Of a DNA stretch of 64,000 nt, positions 1-8,101 are shown one piece after another. Position 1 is the stretch's first letter. The number at the start of each line of letters is the position of its first letter. Location of the stretch: positions 1 through 64,000 of the forward strand of contig NZ_JAQMYP010000025.1 in the NCBI RefSeq assembly GCF_028369295.1, read 5' to 3'. Made by a program: the position numbers and the translations under genes. Under the pieces are notes generated by a model. It was given only the letters and a program-made list of their open reading frames with translations, had not been told where the DNA came from and did no database searches. This DNA comes from Streptomyces sp. HD. GTDB taxonomy: Bacteria; Actinomycetota; Actinomycetes; Streptomycetales; Streptomycetaceae.

Positions 1-2430
1 GACGTCGCCCTCGGCCGACTCGGCGGCCGGCGCGAAGCCCATCGCGCGCAGGCCCTCCAGCAGCGCGGCCGGTTCCGCCTGGGCGGCGAGCACGGTCGGC
101 GCGAGACGGCGCAGGCGCAGACCGGCGGCCCGCTTGTCGGCGAGGATCTCGTTCAGCATCGCGTCGTCGTCGCAGCGGACGTACGCCGACGCCGCGCCCA
201 CCCGCAGATGCCCGTGCTTACGGGCCACGTCGTCGATGAGGTACGCGAGCGGCTGCGGCACCGGCGTACGCGAGTGCTCGGCGAGGAAGGCGTGCAGGTC
301 GGAGGCGCTGCGGCCGGCGTCGAGTGCGCGGCGCACCGAGCCGGGTGTGAAGCGGTACACCGTCGCGCCGCCCTTGGACTCGACGTCCGCGAGCACGCCG
401 AGCGTGTCGGCGAGCGGCCGCTGCAGCGGGCCGGGCGCCACGGCGGTGAGGTCGGCCTGGAGGAGGACGTGGTCGAGGGGCTCGGGGAGGAGGGGGGTGA
501 GGAGACGGGCTGCGGCGGCGGAGGCCACGGCCTGTTCGGCGGGGGAGAGGGGCTCGGGGGCGGTGGCCGGGCGGGGGTGCTCGTGGTGCACGGGGAGCTT
601 GTCGCCGGGGCCGGTGGGAGCGGAGCCGGGCGCGGCAGGTGCGGCGGCGCCGGTGCCGTGGGTCGCCGCGACCGGAGTACCGGTGTCGTGGGTCGCCGCG
701 GCCGGAGTACCGGTGTCGTGGGTCGCCGCGGCCGGAGTACCGGTGTCGTGGCCGGTGGCCGAGGGGCCGGTGGCCGAGGGGCCAGCCGCCGACGGGCCGG
801 TGGCCGAGGGGCCAGCCGCCGACGGGCCGGTGGCCGACGGGCCAGCCGCCGACGGGCCGGTGGCCGACGGGCCGGCCGCCGAGGGGCCGGTGGCCGAGGG
901 GCCGGTGATGGCACGGCCGCCGCGCCCCGCAGGCTTCCCGGCGGACTTCGCCGCCTCCGCAGTCAGCAACGCCCGCCCGTGGCCCGACAGCGCCCCCCGC
1001 CCCGTGATCCCGAGCAGCTCCGCCTCGGTCAGTGTCCAGCGGGCGAGCCTGCTGCGCAGGTCGTCGTCCTGCTGGGGGCCGCGCAACGGCCGCTCCCAGC
1101 GCAGCCGGGCCAGCACCGACTCGGCGGACGGCGACGCCCCCTCCGGCAGCGCGGCGAGCAGGGCCAGCACCCGGTGCCGTACCTCCGGCGCGGCCGAGCG
1201 GTCCAGGCCGGGGCCCAGCGCGGACAGCGCCCGGTCCTTCGCGTCCCGGCCGCCGACCACCCCCGCCGTGCGGGTCGCCGTCAGCCATGCCTCCGCCAGC
1301 CGTGCCCAGCGCTGGGCGGAGGGCTGGTCCAGCCACTCGTCGTAGGCGGGGGTCGCGGCGTACCGCTCGTCGGCCTCGCCGTCGGAGGCCAGCAGGCCCG
1401 CGGCGTAGGCCAGCTCGACCCAGAAGGCGGCCACCGGCTCGGGGACGTCCAGGGCGACCGCGGTCCGCTTGAGGTCGCGCACGCTGAGCCCGCCGGCCCG
1501 CAGCACCGCCGGCCCGCCCTCGTGCCAGTCCTTCAGCAGTTCCTCGACGGTGGCCAGCGCGGTGTACGCCTGCCCGGCCGCCGTCGCGTCCACAACCTGT
1601 GGAGGGTGCGTCGAGGCCGTCTCGACGGGCGGCGGCAGCGGCTCGGCGGCGCGGTGCGCGCGCCCGGCGCGCAGATGCAGGGCGACCTCGCGGGGGAGTA
1701 CGACCGTGCCGGGTGTCGTCGGGAGGAGGAGGCCGCGGTCGAGGAGCCAGCGCAGGCGGGGCGCGGGGTCGGCGGTGACCTGGCCGTACGGCGGCCCCCA
1801 GACCAGGCGCGACAGCACCTCCCGGGACTCCTCCGGGGCGTCGGCGAGCAGGGCCGTCATACGTCGCCGGTCGGTGAACAGGGCGCTGAGCGACGCCACG
1901 GCCGACACCGCGTCGTGCGTCGAGGGCAGCCCGGCCGTCGTGACGATCTCCTGGATACGGCCCGGCGACATCCCCGCCGACGCCTCCGGCACGGTCGGGC
2001 CGAGCCCGGTCGGCGACGGGTGCTGTGCGGAGGGCGCGAGCAGTTCGCGTGCCGTACGGACCAGTCGCAGCCGGTCGTCGCCGCCCCACACCAGGGCCTG
2101 GTCGCGCAGGGTCCCCAGGGCGTGCGGCAGCGCGGCGGCCACCGCCGGGTCGCCCTCGTCGCCGGTCATCAGGCCGAGCAGTTCGTCGTACGACGCCGGG
2201 TCCGCCGCCACGGCCAGCGCCTCCGCCGTCTGCAACGCGAACCGGTCCAGCCGCTCCAGGGCACGCACGACGGAGGCCCGCGTGCCGGCCCTGGTCGCCA
2301 GCTGCGTGAGGTCGGTCGGCACGGGGGTGATGAGGTCGGGCCGGCTGCGCAGGAGCACGGCCAGCGAGGCGTCGTCCCGAGTGCGGAGAGCCTCCGCGAG
2401 GGAACGGGGCGGTGTAGCCGGGTCGCTCAT
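1..2430 (-). CDS. Helicase-associated (XPB/Ssl2-like C-terminal) domain protein, 3' end outside window
   Basis: The start is ATG at 2430; about 810 codons are visible and the C-terminus lies beyond base 1. The first ~480 residues are leucine/alanine-rich helices (for example SLAVLLRSRPDL near residue 23 and VVRALERLDRFALQTAEAL near 55). Roughly residues 508-590 are low-complexity tandem repeats. The segment after the repeats contains LLQADLTAVAPGPL, a hallmark of the helicase C-terminal-like domain of actinobacterial proteins annotated as XPB/Ssl2-like or helicase-associated. No Walker A or DEAD/DEAH box was seen in the visible part, so helicase activity of its own is unlikely. A DNA-repair accessory role is family-based inference. 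It is divergent from the gene at 2910 across a repeat-rich 479-bp spacer. The family call is fairly firm, the function unknown. Confidence 0.8.
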   Translation of the reverse strand, partial: MSDPATPPRSLAEALRTRDDASLAVLLRSRPDLITPVPTDLTQLATRAGTRASVVRALERLDRFALQTAEALAVAADPASYDELLGLMTGDEGDPAVAAALPHALGTLRDQALVWGGDDRLRLVRTARELLAPSAQHPSPTGLGPTVPEASAGMSPGRIQEIVTTAGLPSTHDAVSAVASLSALFTDRRRMTALLADAPEESREVLSRLVWGPPYGQVTADPAPRLRWLLDRGLLLPTTPGTVVLPREVALHLRAGRAHRAAEPLPPPVETASTHPPQVVDATAAGQAYTALATVEELLKDWHEGGPAVLRAGGLSVRDLKRTAVALDVPEPVAAFWVELAYAAGLLASDGEADERYAATPAYDEWLDQPSAQRWARLAEAWLTATRTAGVVGGRDAKDRALSALGPGLDRSAAPEVRHRVLALLAALPEGASPSAESVLARLRWERPLRGPQQDDDLRSRLARWTLTEAELLGITGRGALSGHGRALLTAEAAKSAGKPAGRGGRAITGPSATGPSAAGPSATGPSAAGPSATGPSAAGPSATGPSAAGPSATGPSATGHDTGTPAAATHDTGTPAAATHDTGTPVAATHGTGAAAPAAPGSAPTGPGDKLPVHHEHPRPATAPEPLSPAEQAVASAAAARLLTPLLPEPLDHVLLQADLTAVAPGPLQRPLADTLGVLADVESKGGATVYRFTPGSVRRALDAGRSASDLHAFLAEHSRTPVPQPLAYLIDDVARKHGHLRVGAASAYVRCDDDAMLNEILADKRAAGLRLRRLAPTVLAAQAEPAALLEGLRAMGFAPAAESAEGDV
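661..905. repeat. Coding minisatellite inside the helicase-associated gene
   Basis: Two adjacent tandem arrays. At 661-750 a 30-bp unit is present three times (two copies identical, one with a single change) and encodes HDTGTPAAAT on the minus strand. At about 752-905 roughly ten 15-bp units of two alternating types encode GPSAT and GPSAA. All units are multiples of three, so copy-number change keeps the reading frame. The array is a flexible linker between the N-terminal helical part and the C-terminal domain. Confidence 0.9.
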
Positions 2431-2548
2431 CCTGCCCACGTTAGCGGGTCGCCTCCGGCGGGTGGGCCGACGAGGCGCGGGTGGGTGCGGGTGTGCGCCT
2501 CGGCGCGGGTGCGTCGGGGCGCGCGTCCCGGGGGCTCCGCCCCCGCAC

Positions 2549-2636
2549 CTCCGGGCCTTCGCCCTCGCATCTCCGGGCCTTCGCCCTCGCATCTCCGGGC
2601 CTTCGCCCTCGCATCTCCGGGCCTTCGCCCCCGCAC
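2549..2636. repeat. Four-copy 22-bp intergenic tandem repeat
   Basis: Four head-to-tail copies of a 22-bp unit beginning CTCCGGGCCTTCGCC; the first three are identical and the fourth differs at two positions. They lie in the 479-bp spacer (2431-2909) between divergent genes. Apart from this array and the 7-bp array beside it I see no gene in the spacer. There are no unique spacers, so it is not a CRISPR array. Confidence 0.9.
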
Positions 2637-2665
2637 CCCCGACTCGGTCGGCCAAGAGGCTCGAC

Positions 2666-2714
2666 TCGCCCCTCGCCCCTCGCCCCTCGCCCTTCGCCCT
2701 TCGCCCTTCGCCCC
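2666..2714. repeat. Seven-copy 7-bp tandem repeat (TCGCCCY)
   Basis: Seven consecutive heptamers, TCGCCCC (x3), TCGCCCT (x3), TCGCCCC, in the same divergent spacer and 30 bp after the 22-bp array. It is a slippage-prone microsatellite about 195 bp upstream of the start at 2910. Confidence 0.9.
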
Positions 2715-2909
2715 TCGGCCCGGTCGGCCGGGAAGCGGGCCCTGTCCGCACAGTCCGCACCTCCCGGGCGAACGGAACGTTTCCGAGATGGCGGCCGGAT
2801 GAACACCATCCGGAGGATTCAGGCACCTCTGGCAACGCGGTGCACCCACTGGTCACCCTGGGCTCCCGGTCAACTACTTCAGGGCTCAAGCGAATTGGGG
2901 GGTTCGGCG

Positions 2910-4550
2910 ATGAGCGAGCAGGCCGAGCAGTGGATCGCGATCCTGAGTCTCGCGTTTCCCGTCGCCGCGTTCCTGTGGGAGTTCGCCGTCGTCGGCCGCA
3001 AGCGGCTCGGCTACCGGGTCCAGATGGACACCCTGGCCGCGGACGCCGCCGACAAGCCGTACGCCGACGTCCTGGGGGACATGCGGCACGACGGCCACCA
3101 GCTCAAGGACCCCTCGTTCGTCCTGCTGCGCATCGAGAACGCCGGCTCGGCCAAGATCGTCTCCGAGGACTATCTGGCCGACCCCGCCGACCCCTTCGGC
3201 ATCAAGGTCACCTTCCGGGACCGCCGGGTCGCCGCCGTGGTCCTCACCGACCCGAGCAACAACGCGCTGCGCGACTTCTTCTTCGAGGAGGTCACGGAAG
3301 GCGACAGTGTCCGCACCGTCGCCAAGCCCGGCTTCCGCCGCAACAACAACGCGGGGGACCGCACCGGCACCATCCGGCTGCCGAAGGTGACGCTGCCCCG
3401 GGGCGCCGAGTACAAGGTGCTCGTCGTGCTGGAACGCTGGCCCGCGGACAACAGCACCGACCCCTTCCCGGACCCCGTCGTCCAGGGCACCGACGGACAG
3501 GACCGCTGGTACGACCCGCTGATGCGGCTGCTGAGGCTGAAGGCGACCAGGACCGAGAGCCATGTCTTCGCCTCCCGGCCCGCCTGGTGGCTGCTGTGGA
3601 TCCTGATCGCGGCCGTCGTCGTCCAGGCCAACTACACGCTCTTCTTCCGCGACGAGAAGCGCCCCCCGCTCGACTGCGTCGAGGGCACCCTGTACCTGCA
3701 CGGCTCCACCGCCTTCGCACCCGCGGTGCGGGCCGCCGCCCGCGACTACCTCAAGCGCTGCGACGGCGCCGACGTGCACATCCCGCTCGCCGACGACACC
3801 TTCAAGGGCAGCACCGACGGCATCACCGACCTGGACAAGGCCGGCCGGGAGGCCGGTGTCCCGGTCGGCGAGGGCCTGCGCGACCACGTCGCCTTCACCG
3901 ACGGCCTCGCCTCCGACGGCCACCCCCGGCTGATCCCCAAGCCCGTCGCGCTCTCCGTCTTCACCCTGGTCGTCAACAAGGACGCGGGCGTGGAGAACCT
4001 GAAACTGGGCCAGATACGCGAGCTCTTCGCCGGCCGCGTCCAGAACTGGTCCGAGCTCGGCGGCAACGACGTGCCCGTCCACCTCGTCAACCGCGACCCC
4101 GGCTCGGGCACCCGCAGCACCCTCGTCGCCAAGGTCCTCGGCGGCAAGGAACCGCCCCAGTTCACCGAGACCGACTGCGCCGCCCTCAAACCGAGGCGGT
4201 ACGGCCGCTGCGAGGTCACCAGCACGGACACCATGCTCAACACGACCGCCTCGACACCCGGCGCCATCGGCTACAGCGAGGCCACCGCCGTCGACGGCGG
4301 CAAGGCGGCCGCGGGCCTCGTCAAGGTGACCATCGACGGCCGGGAACCGACGGCGGCAGGCGTCGAGGACACCAACTACCCCTACTGGCAGACCGAGTTC
4401 GCCTACACCTACGGCGAGGCCCCGGCCGGCTCCGTCGCCGCCGCCTTCCTGAACTTCCTCACCCAGCAGAGCGGCCGCGACATCCTCCGCGACCACGGCC
4501 ACGGCCTCTGCTCCGAGGTGCGGAACTCCGGCGAGTGCCGCCCGGCCTGA
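2910..4550 (+). CDS. Membrane-anchored PstS-like substrate-binding domain protein
   Basis: 546 residues. ATG at 2910 is preceded by a GGGGGG ribosome site at 2897-2902. One membrane segment lies at residues ~8-28 and a second at ~223-246 (WWLLWILIAAVVVQANYTLF). A phosphate-binding-protein fold follows from ~255: LHGSTAFAPAV near its start, RDPGSGTRSTL and the closing STPGAIGYSEA are typical PstS/PBP_2 signatures. The topology puts residues ~30-220 on one side and the binding domain on the other, probably outside. No ABC permease or ATPase gene is adjacent, so a sensing or tethering role is more likely than classical uptake. Phosphate as ligand is inferred from the GSGT motif only. Confidence 0.8.
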   Translation: MSEQAEQWIAILSLAFPVAAFLWEFAVVGRKRLGYRVQMDTLAADAADKPYADVLGDMRHDGHQLKDPSFVLLRIENAGSAKIVSEDYLADPADPFGIKVTFRDRRVAAVVLTDPSNNALRDFFFEEVTEGDSVRTVAKPGFRRNNNAGDRTGTIRLPKVTLPRGAEYKVLVVLERWPADNSTDPFPDPVVQGTDGQDRWYDPLMRLLRLKATRTESHVFASRPAWWLLWILIAAVVVQANYTLFFRDEKRPPLDCVEGTLYLHGSTAFAPAVRAAARDYLKRCDGADVHIPLADDTFKGSTDGITDLDKAGREAGVPVGEGLRDHVAFTDGLASDGHPRLIPKPVALSVFTLVVNKDAGVENLKLGQIRELFAGRVQNWSELGGNDVPVHLVNRDPGSGTRSTLVAKVLGGKEPPQFTETDCAALKPRRYGRCEVTSTDTMLNTTASTPGAIGYSEATAVDGGKAAAGLVKVTIDGREPTAAGVEDTNYPYWQTEFAYTYGEAPAGSVAAAFLNFLTQQSGRDILRDHGHGLCSEVRNSGECRPA

Positions 4551-4625
4551 GCCGCACCGGGCGCCCTGTACTGCGCTAACGTCGTCCCGAGGGGTAACCA
4601 ACGCACCCACCCCGGAGGGGACTTC

Positions 4626-5672
4626 GTGGGGATCGAGAGCGACCAGGTCGTCTACGAGTATCTGAGCCGCGTCGGCGACGTGGCCCAGCAACGGCAGCTG
4701 CCGTCGTCCACCCGCATGCGCCTGGTGTCCGAGCTGCGCGGCGAGATCGACCGGCGGCGCGCCAAGGCCCCCGTCGACACCCCCGCCGCGGTCCGCCGCA
4801 TCATCGCCCGCATCGGCACCCCGGACGAGGTCGTCGCGGCCGCCGGGGGTACCCCCTCCGGGGGAGGCAACCCCGCCTCCGCCCCGCGGACCCCCGCCGC
4901 CGTACCCGTACAACCGGAGAGCCGGGACGACGACACCGACGGCGGCGACACCGGCGGCAAGCGCCCCAGGGGCCTGCGCCGCATCGTGCCGCGCCCCCGA
5001 CCCGCCGAGCCCCCGGCGCCCCCGCGAGACGCCGCCCCGCCACCCCACCTCGCCAGTACGGCCGACCTCGGCGGCAGCGCGACCCAGCCCGACTGGTGGC
5101 GCGTGGACAGCAGCCCCTTCGGCCCCGGCGAGGACGTCCCCGGCTTCGTCGGCGGCATCGAGATCCCGGAGATGCTCCGACGCCCGCCCGCGAAGGACGA
5201 GGCACCGCTGCGCAAGAAGGACCCGGCCGAGGAGCCGGACACGGCGCCCGCGGAAAGGGCGGTGGAAAAGGCCGAGGAGAAGGCGTCGAAATCCCGCCGC
5301 CGCCTCCTGCCCCGCCGCCCGGCCCTCCCCACCGGCCGCTGGAGCAACCCCCTCCTCCTGCTCGCCGCCGCCCTCCTGATCATCGGCGCCGTCCTCGGCA
5401 ACCTCATCGCCCTGCTCCTGGGCTGGCTGATCGCCTGGGGCTCACGCCGCCTGAGCGACGCCGAGACCAAGTGGGCGGTCATCATCCTCCCCGGCCTCTC
5501 CCTCACAGCAGGCGTCGCCTGGCTCTGGGGCCGCACCAACGGCCGCTGGGGCGCCCCGATCGCGGAGGGCCAGACGAACGCCGCGATCGCGGATACCTGG
5601 CCGTGGGTCGTGCGGGGCGCAGCGGTGGCGTCGGCGCTGTTCATCATCTGGCGCTCACAAAAACGCCCCTAG
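4626..5672 (+). CDS. HAAS-domain membrane protein
   Basis: 348 residues; GTG start at 4626 behind a strong GGAGGGG site. Residues ~1-75 (DQVVYEYLSRVGDVA, LRGEIDRRRAKA, RIGTPDEVVAAAGG) match the HAAS signalling domain, which in other proteins is a cytoplasmic helical bundle linked to membrane transporters or sigma-factor regulation. Residues ~76-235 are a proline/charge-rich linker. The last ~110 residues carry about four membrane segments, starting LLLLAAALLIIGAVLGNLIA. It follows the PstS-like gene by 75 bp and may share its transcript. Its stop codon sits inside a CCCCTAGGGG palindrome. The function is not known. Confidence 0.8.
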   Translation: MGIESDQVVYEYLSRVGDVAQQRQLPSSTRMRLVSELRGEIDRRRAKAPVDTPAAVRRIIARIGTPDEVVAAAGGTPSGGGNPASAPRTPAAVPVQPESRDDDTDGGDTGGKRPRGLRRIVPRPRPAEPPAPPRDAAPPPHLASTADLGGSATQPDWWRVDSSPFGPGEDVPGFVGGIEIPEMLRRPPAKDEAPLRKKDPAEEPDTAPAERAVEKAEEKASKSRRRLLPRRPALPTGRWSNPLLLLAAALLIIGAVLGNLIALLLGWLIAWGSRRLSDAETKWAVIILPGLSLTAGVAWLWGRTNGRWGAPIAEGQTNAAIADTWPWVVRGAAVASALFIIWRSQKRP

Positions 5673-5760
5673 GGGCGCGGGGCTGTATCGATTTGCGGCT
5701 CCGCCGCGTGGGCGCGACAAGCCGCGAGCCACCCGCAGCCGCCACACAACGCACGCCACC
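5664..5760. repeat. Streptomyces-type dispersed intergenic element, copy 1
   Basis: Begins with the perfect 14-bp palindrome CGCCCCTAGGGGCG (5664-5677), whose TAG is the stop of the upstream gene. It continues with GCGCGGGGCTG and a CCACCCGCAG motif. The same elements recur at 63898-63948 downstream of the carboxylase gene. The palindrome could act as a terminator. The rest of 5673-5819 holds no gene that I can see. Confidence 0.6.
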
Positions 5761-5819
5761 GGACTACTGGGCGCACATCACACCCACCCGGCGTCTACCG
5801 GCAAAGGCGCCTGGGCACA

Positions 5820-6452
5820 ATGGCCCATATGGCCTCTCCACTGACCGTCGGCTTCGACCTCGACATGACCCTCATCGACTCCCGCCCCGGCATCCATGCC
5901 TGCTACACCGCACTGGCCGAACGCACGGGCACGCACATCGACGCCGACCTGGCCATCACCCGCCTGGGACCCCCGCTGGAAGAGGAACTGATCAACTGGT
6001 TCCCGGCGGAGCAGATCGCGGCCATCGCCGACGTGTACCGCGAGATGTACCCGACGATCGCCATCGCCGCGACGCCCGCCCTGCCCGGCGCCCGCGAGGC
6101 GATAGCCGCCGTACGGGACACGGGCGGACGCGCGATCGTCGTCACCGCCAAGTACGAGCCGAACGCGAAACTGCACCTGGAACACCTCGGCATCCAGCCC
6201 GACGCCGTCATCGGCAACCTCTGGGCCGAACAGAAGGCGGAGGCCCTGCGCGAGCACGGCGCGAGCGTCTACGTCGGTGACCACCAGGGAGACATCCGGG
6301 CCGCCCGCGCGGCCGACGCCCTGTCCGTCACCGTGGCGACCGGCCCGTTCAGCGCCGCCGAGCTCGGCGAACTCGGCGCGGACGTCGTCCTCGCCGACCT
6401 GACGAACTTCCCCGACTGGCTCGCCGGTTACCTCGAAACGCCCCGCGCCTGA
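5820..6452 (+). CDS. HAD-superfamily hydrolase (phosphoglycolate phosphatase-like)
   Basis: 210 residues. Motif I is FDLDMTLID (nucleophile Asp and general acid Asp), the motif II region is AIVVTAKYEP, and the motif III/IV region is VYVGDHQGDIRAARAA. The alpha-helical cap between them makes this a subfamily I HAD phosphatase. The substrate is unknown. Two in-frame ATGs lie close together (5820 and 5829); neither has a strong ribosome site. The 3' end overlaps the convergent small membrane-protein gene by 25 bp. Confidence 0.85.
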   Translation: MAHMASPLTVGFDLDMTLIDSRPGIHACYTALAERTGTHIDADLAITRLGPPLEEELINWFPAEQIAAIADVYREMYPTIAIAATPALPGAREAIAAVRDTGGRAIVVTAKYEPNAKLHLEHLGIQPDAVIGNLWAEQKAEALREHGASVYVGDHQGDIRAARAADALSVTVATGPFSAAELGELGADVVLADLTNFPDWLAGYLETPRA

Positions 6453-6679
6453 CGCCGCCCCGCCGCGACCGAGCGCAGCACCCCCGCTCCGGCGACGAGG
6501 AATCCGACGCCCATCAACATGCTCAGTCCGAACATGTACGTCGGAAATGGAGTCGTACCGAGCAGGAACGGGGCCACCGTGACCAGAGTGGCCACGGCAC
6601 CGATGAAGAACACGACCGCACCGGCACGGATCAGTCGGTCACCGGGAGCGGCGGAATTCGTTTGGGTTTTGTCGCGCAC
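6428..6679 (-). CDS. Small two-helix membrane protein
   Basis: 83 residues with two predicted membrane segments, AGAVVFFIGAVATLVTVAPFLL and FGLSMLMGVGFLVAGAGVL, flanked by polar ends. No family function is recognised. Codon use and GC bias are normal for this chromosome, and it is divergent from the cold-shock gene. Its last 25 bp overlap the 3' end of the HAD gene on the other strand. Confidence 0.7.
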   Translation of the reverse strand: MRDKTQTNSAAPGDRLIRAGAVVFFIGAVATLVTVAPFLLGTTPFPTYMFGLSMLMGVGFLVAGAGVLRSVAAGRRQARGVSR

Positions 6680-6844
6680 CGGACCAGGGTAGTTCCCTGC
6701 GCGAGGGAAGAACCGGGCGACGTCTTGTCACCGGCCCGGGGACCATTAGCCTTGGTACCGGCGGGTCGTGGTCGACCCGCTGTAGTGCTATCAAGAGCCG
6801 TTTTCCGAAGCAGTTTTCCGACGAGTACGAGGACGAGGACAGAC

Positions 6845-7228
6845 GTGCCTACCGGCAAGGTCAAGTGGTTCAACAGTGAGAAGGGCTTCGGCTTTCTCTC
6901 CCGCGACGACGGCGGTGACGTCTTCGTCCATTCCTCGGTTCTCCCCGCCGGAGTAGACACACTCAAGCCGGGACAGCGCGTGGAGTTCGGGGTCGTCGCC
7001 GGTCAGCGCGGTGACCAGGCCCTCTCGGTCACGGTCCTGGATCCGACTCCGTCGGTCGCGGCCGCCACCCGTAAGAAGCCGGACGAGCTGGCGTCCATCG
7101 TCCAGGATTTGACGACCCTCCTGGAGAACATCACGCCGATGCTGGAGCGAGGCCGCTACCCCGAGAAAACCGCGGGCAAGAAGATCGCCGGTCTGCTGCG
7201 GGCGGTCGCCGACCAACTCGACGTATAG
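6845..7228 (+). CDS. Cold-shock domain protein with C-terminal extension
   Basis: 127 residues; GTG start at 6845 with a GAGGAC-type ribosome site. The N-terminal ~65 residues form a cold-shock OB fold with both RNA-binding motifs visible (KGFGFL and VFVHSS). They are followed by an unrelated ~60-residue tail (DELASIVQDLTTLLENI to GLLRAVADQL) absent from 67-70 residue CspA proteins. A role as RNA chaperone or translation regulator is inferred from the domain; the tail may mediate partner contacts. It converges on mqnD with only 12 bp between stop codons. Confidence 0.9.
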   Translation: MPTGKVKWFNSEKGFGFLSRDDGGDVFVHSSVLPAGVDTLKPGQRVEFGVVAGQRGDQALSVTVLDPTPSVAAATRKKPDELASIVQDLTTLLENITPMLERGRYPEKTAGKKIAGLLRAVADQLDV

Positions 7229-7240
7229 GCCCTTGAATCC

Positions 7241-8101
7241 TTAAGGGAAATCCAGCGCATCCGGGCCGAGGGGCGGTACCAGCCCCTCGGCCGCCGCACG
7301 TGTGAGGAGCCCCCGCACCGCCGCATAGCCGTCCACGCCGAGGTCGTGCGTGAACTCGTTGACGTACAGCCCGATGTGCTGGTCCGCGACGCCCGGGTCC
7401 ATCTCCTGCGCGTGCTCCATCACATACGGCCGGGAGACCTCGGGATCGTCCCACGCGGCCCGCACCGACGTACGGATCGAGTCGGCCAGCCGCGTCAGAG
7501 TCCCCGCGCCCAGTGACCGCTTGGCGATGATCGCGCCCAGCGGGATGGGCAGCCCGGTGGAGTGCTCCCAGTGCTCGCCCATGTCGGCGAGCTTGTGCAG
7601 CCCGTAGTTCTGGTACGTGAAGCGCGCCTCGTGGATGACGAGCCCCGCGTCGACCTTCCCGTCCCGCACGGCCGGCATGATCTCGTGGAACGGCAGCACC
7701 ACGATCTCGCCGACCCCACCGGGCAGCGTGTCCGCCGCCCACAGACGGAACAGCAGATACGCCGTCGACTTCTCGCTCGGCACCGCGACGGTACGGCCCG
7801 TGAGATCGACGTCGGCCTCCCGCGTCAGCACCAGCGGCCCGCAACCCCGGCCCAGCGCACCGCCGCACGGCAGCAGCGTGTACTCGTCGAGCACGTACGG
7901 CAGCACGGCGTACGACACCTTCAGTACGTCGAACTCGCCGCGCTCGGCCATGCCGTTGGTGATGTCGATGTCCGCGAAGGTCACGTCCAGCGCGGGCGCC
8001 CCCGGCACCCGGCCGTGGGCGAGGGCGTCGAAGACGAACGTGTCGTTGGGGCAGGGCGAGTACGCGATCTTCAAGGGCTGTCGCTGCTGTTCACCGGTCA
8101 T
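7241..8101 (-). CDS. mqnD: 1,4-dihydroxy-6-naphthoate synthase (futalosine menaquinone pathway)
   Basis: 286 residues. It converts cyclic dehypoxanthine futalosine to 1,4-dihydroxy-6-naphthoate in the alternative menaquinone route used by Streptomyces. The N-terminus IAYSPCPNDTFVFDALAHG and the HEARFTY motif (catalytic His in the family) are diagnostic of MqnD and separate it from MqnA. Its start overlaps the end of mqnB by 11 bp, indicating translational coupling. The pathway partners mqnA and mqnC are not in the window. Confidence 0.95.
   Translation of the reverse strand: MTGEQQRQPLKIAYSPCPNDTFVFDALAHGRVPGAPALDVTFADIDITNGMAERGEFDVLKVSYAVLPYVLDEYTLLPCGGALGRGCGPLVLTREADVDLTGRTVAVPSEKSTAYLLFRLWAADTLPGGVGEIVVLPFHEIMPAVRDGKVDAGLVIHEARFTYQNYGLHKLADMGEHWEHSTGLPIPLGAIIAKRSLGAGTLTRLADSIRTSVRAAWDDPEVSRPYVMEHAQEMDPGVADQHIGLYVNEFTHDLGVDGYAAVRGLLTRAAAEGLVPPLGPDALDFP

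Noticed and set aside
2549..2636. Possible CRISPR-like array
   Set aside because: The repeats are directly head to tail with no unique spacers, and no cas genes are present.
208..2802. Long open frames on the plus strand and other minus frames over the helicase-associated gene
   Set aside because: They are arginine/proline/glycine-rich with no domain similarity and follow GC-skewed codon shadows of the gene ending beyond base 1; the repeats read sensibly only in the minus frame chosen.
7229..7250. Short CCCTT/AAGGG hairpin between cold-shock and mqnD genes
   Set aside because: A 5-bp stem with a large loop is too weak to support as a terminator.
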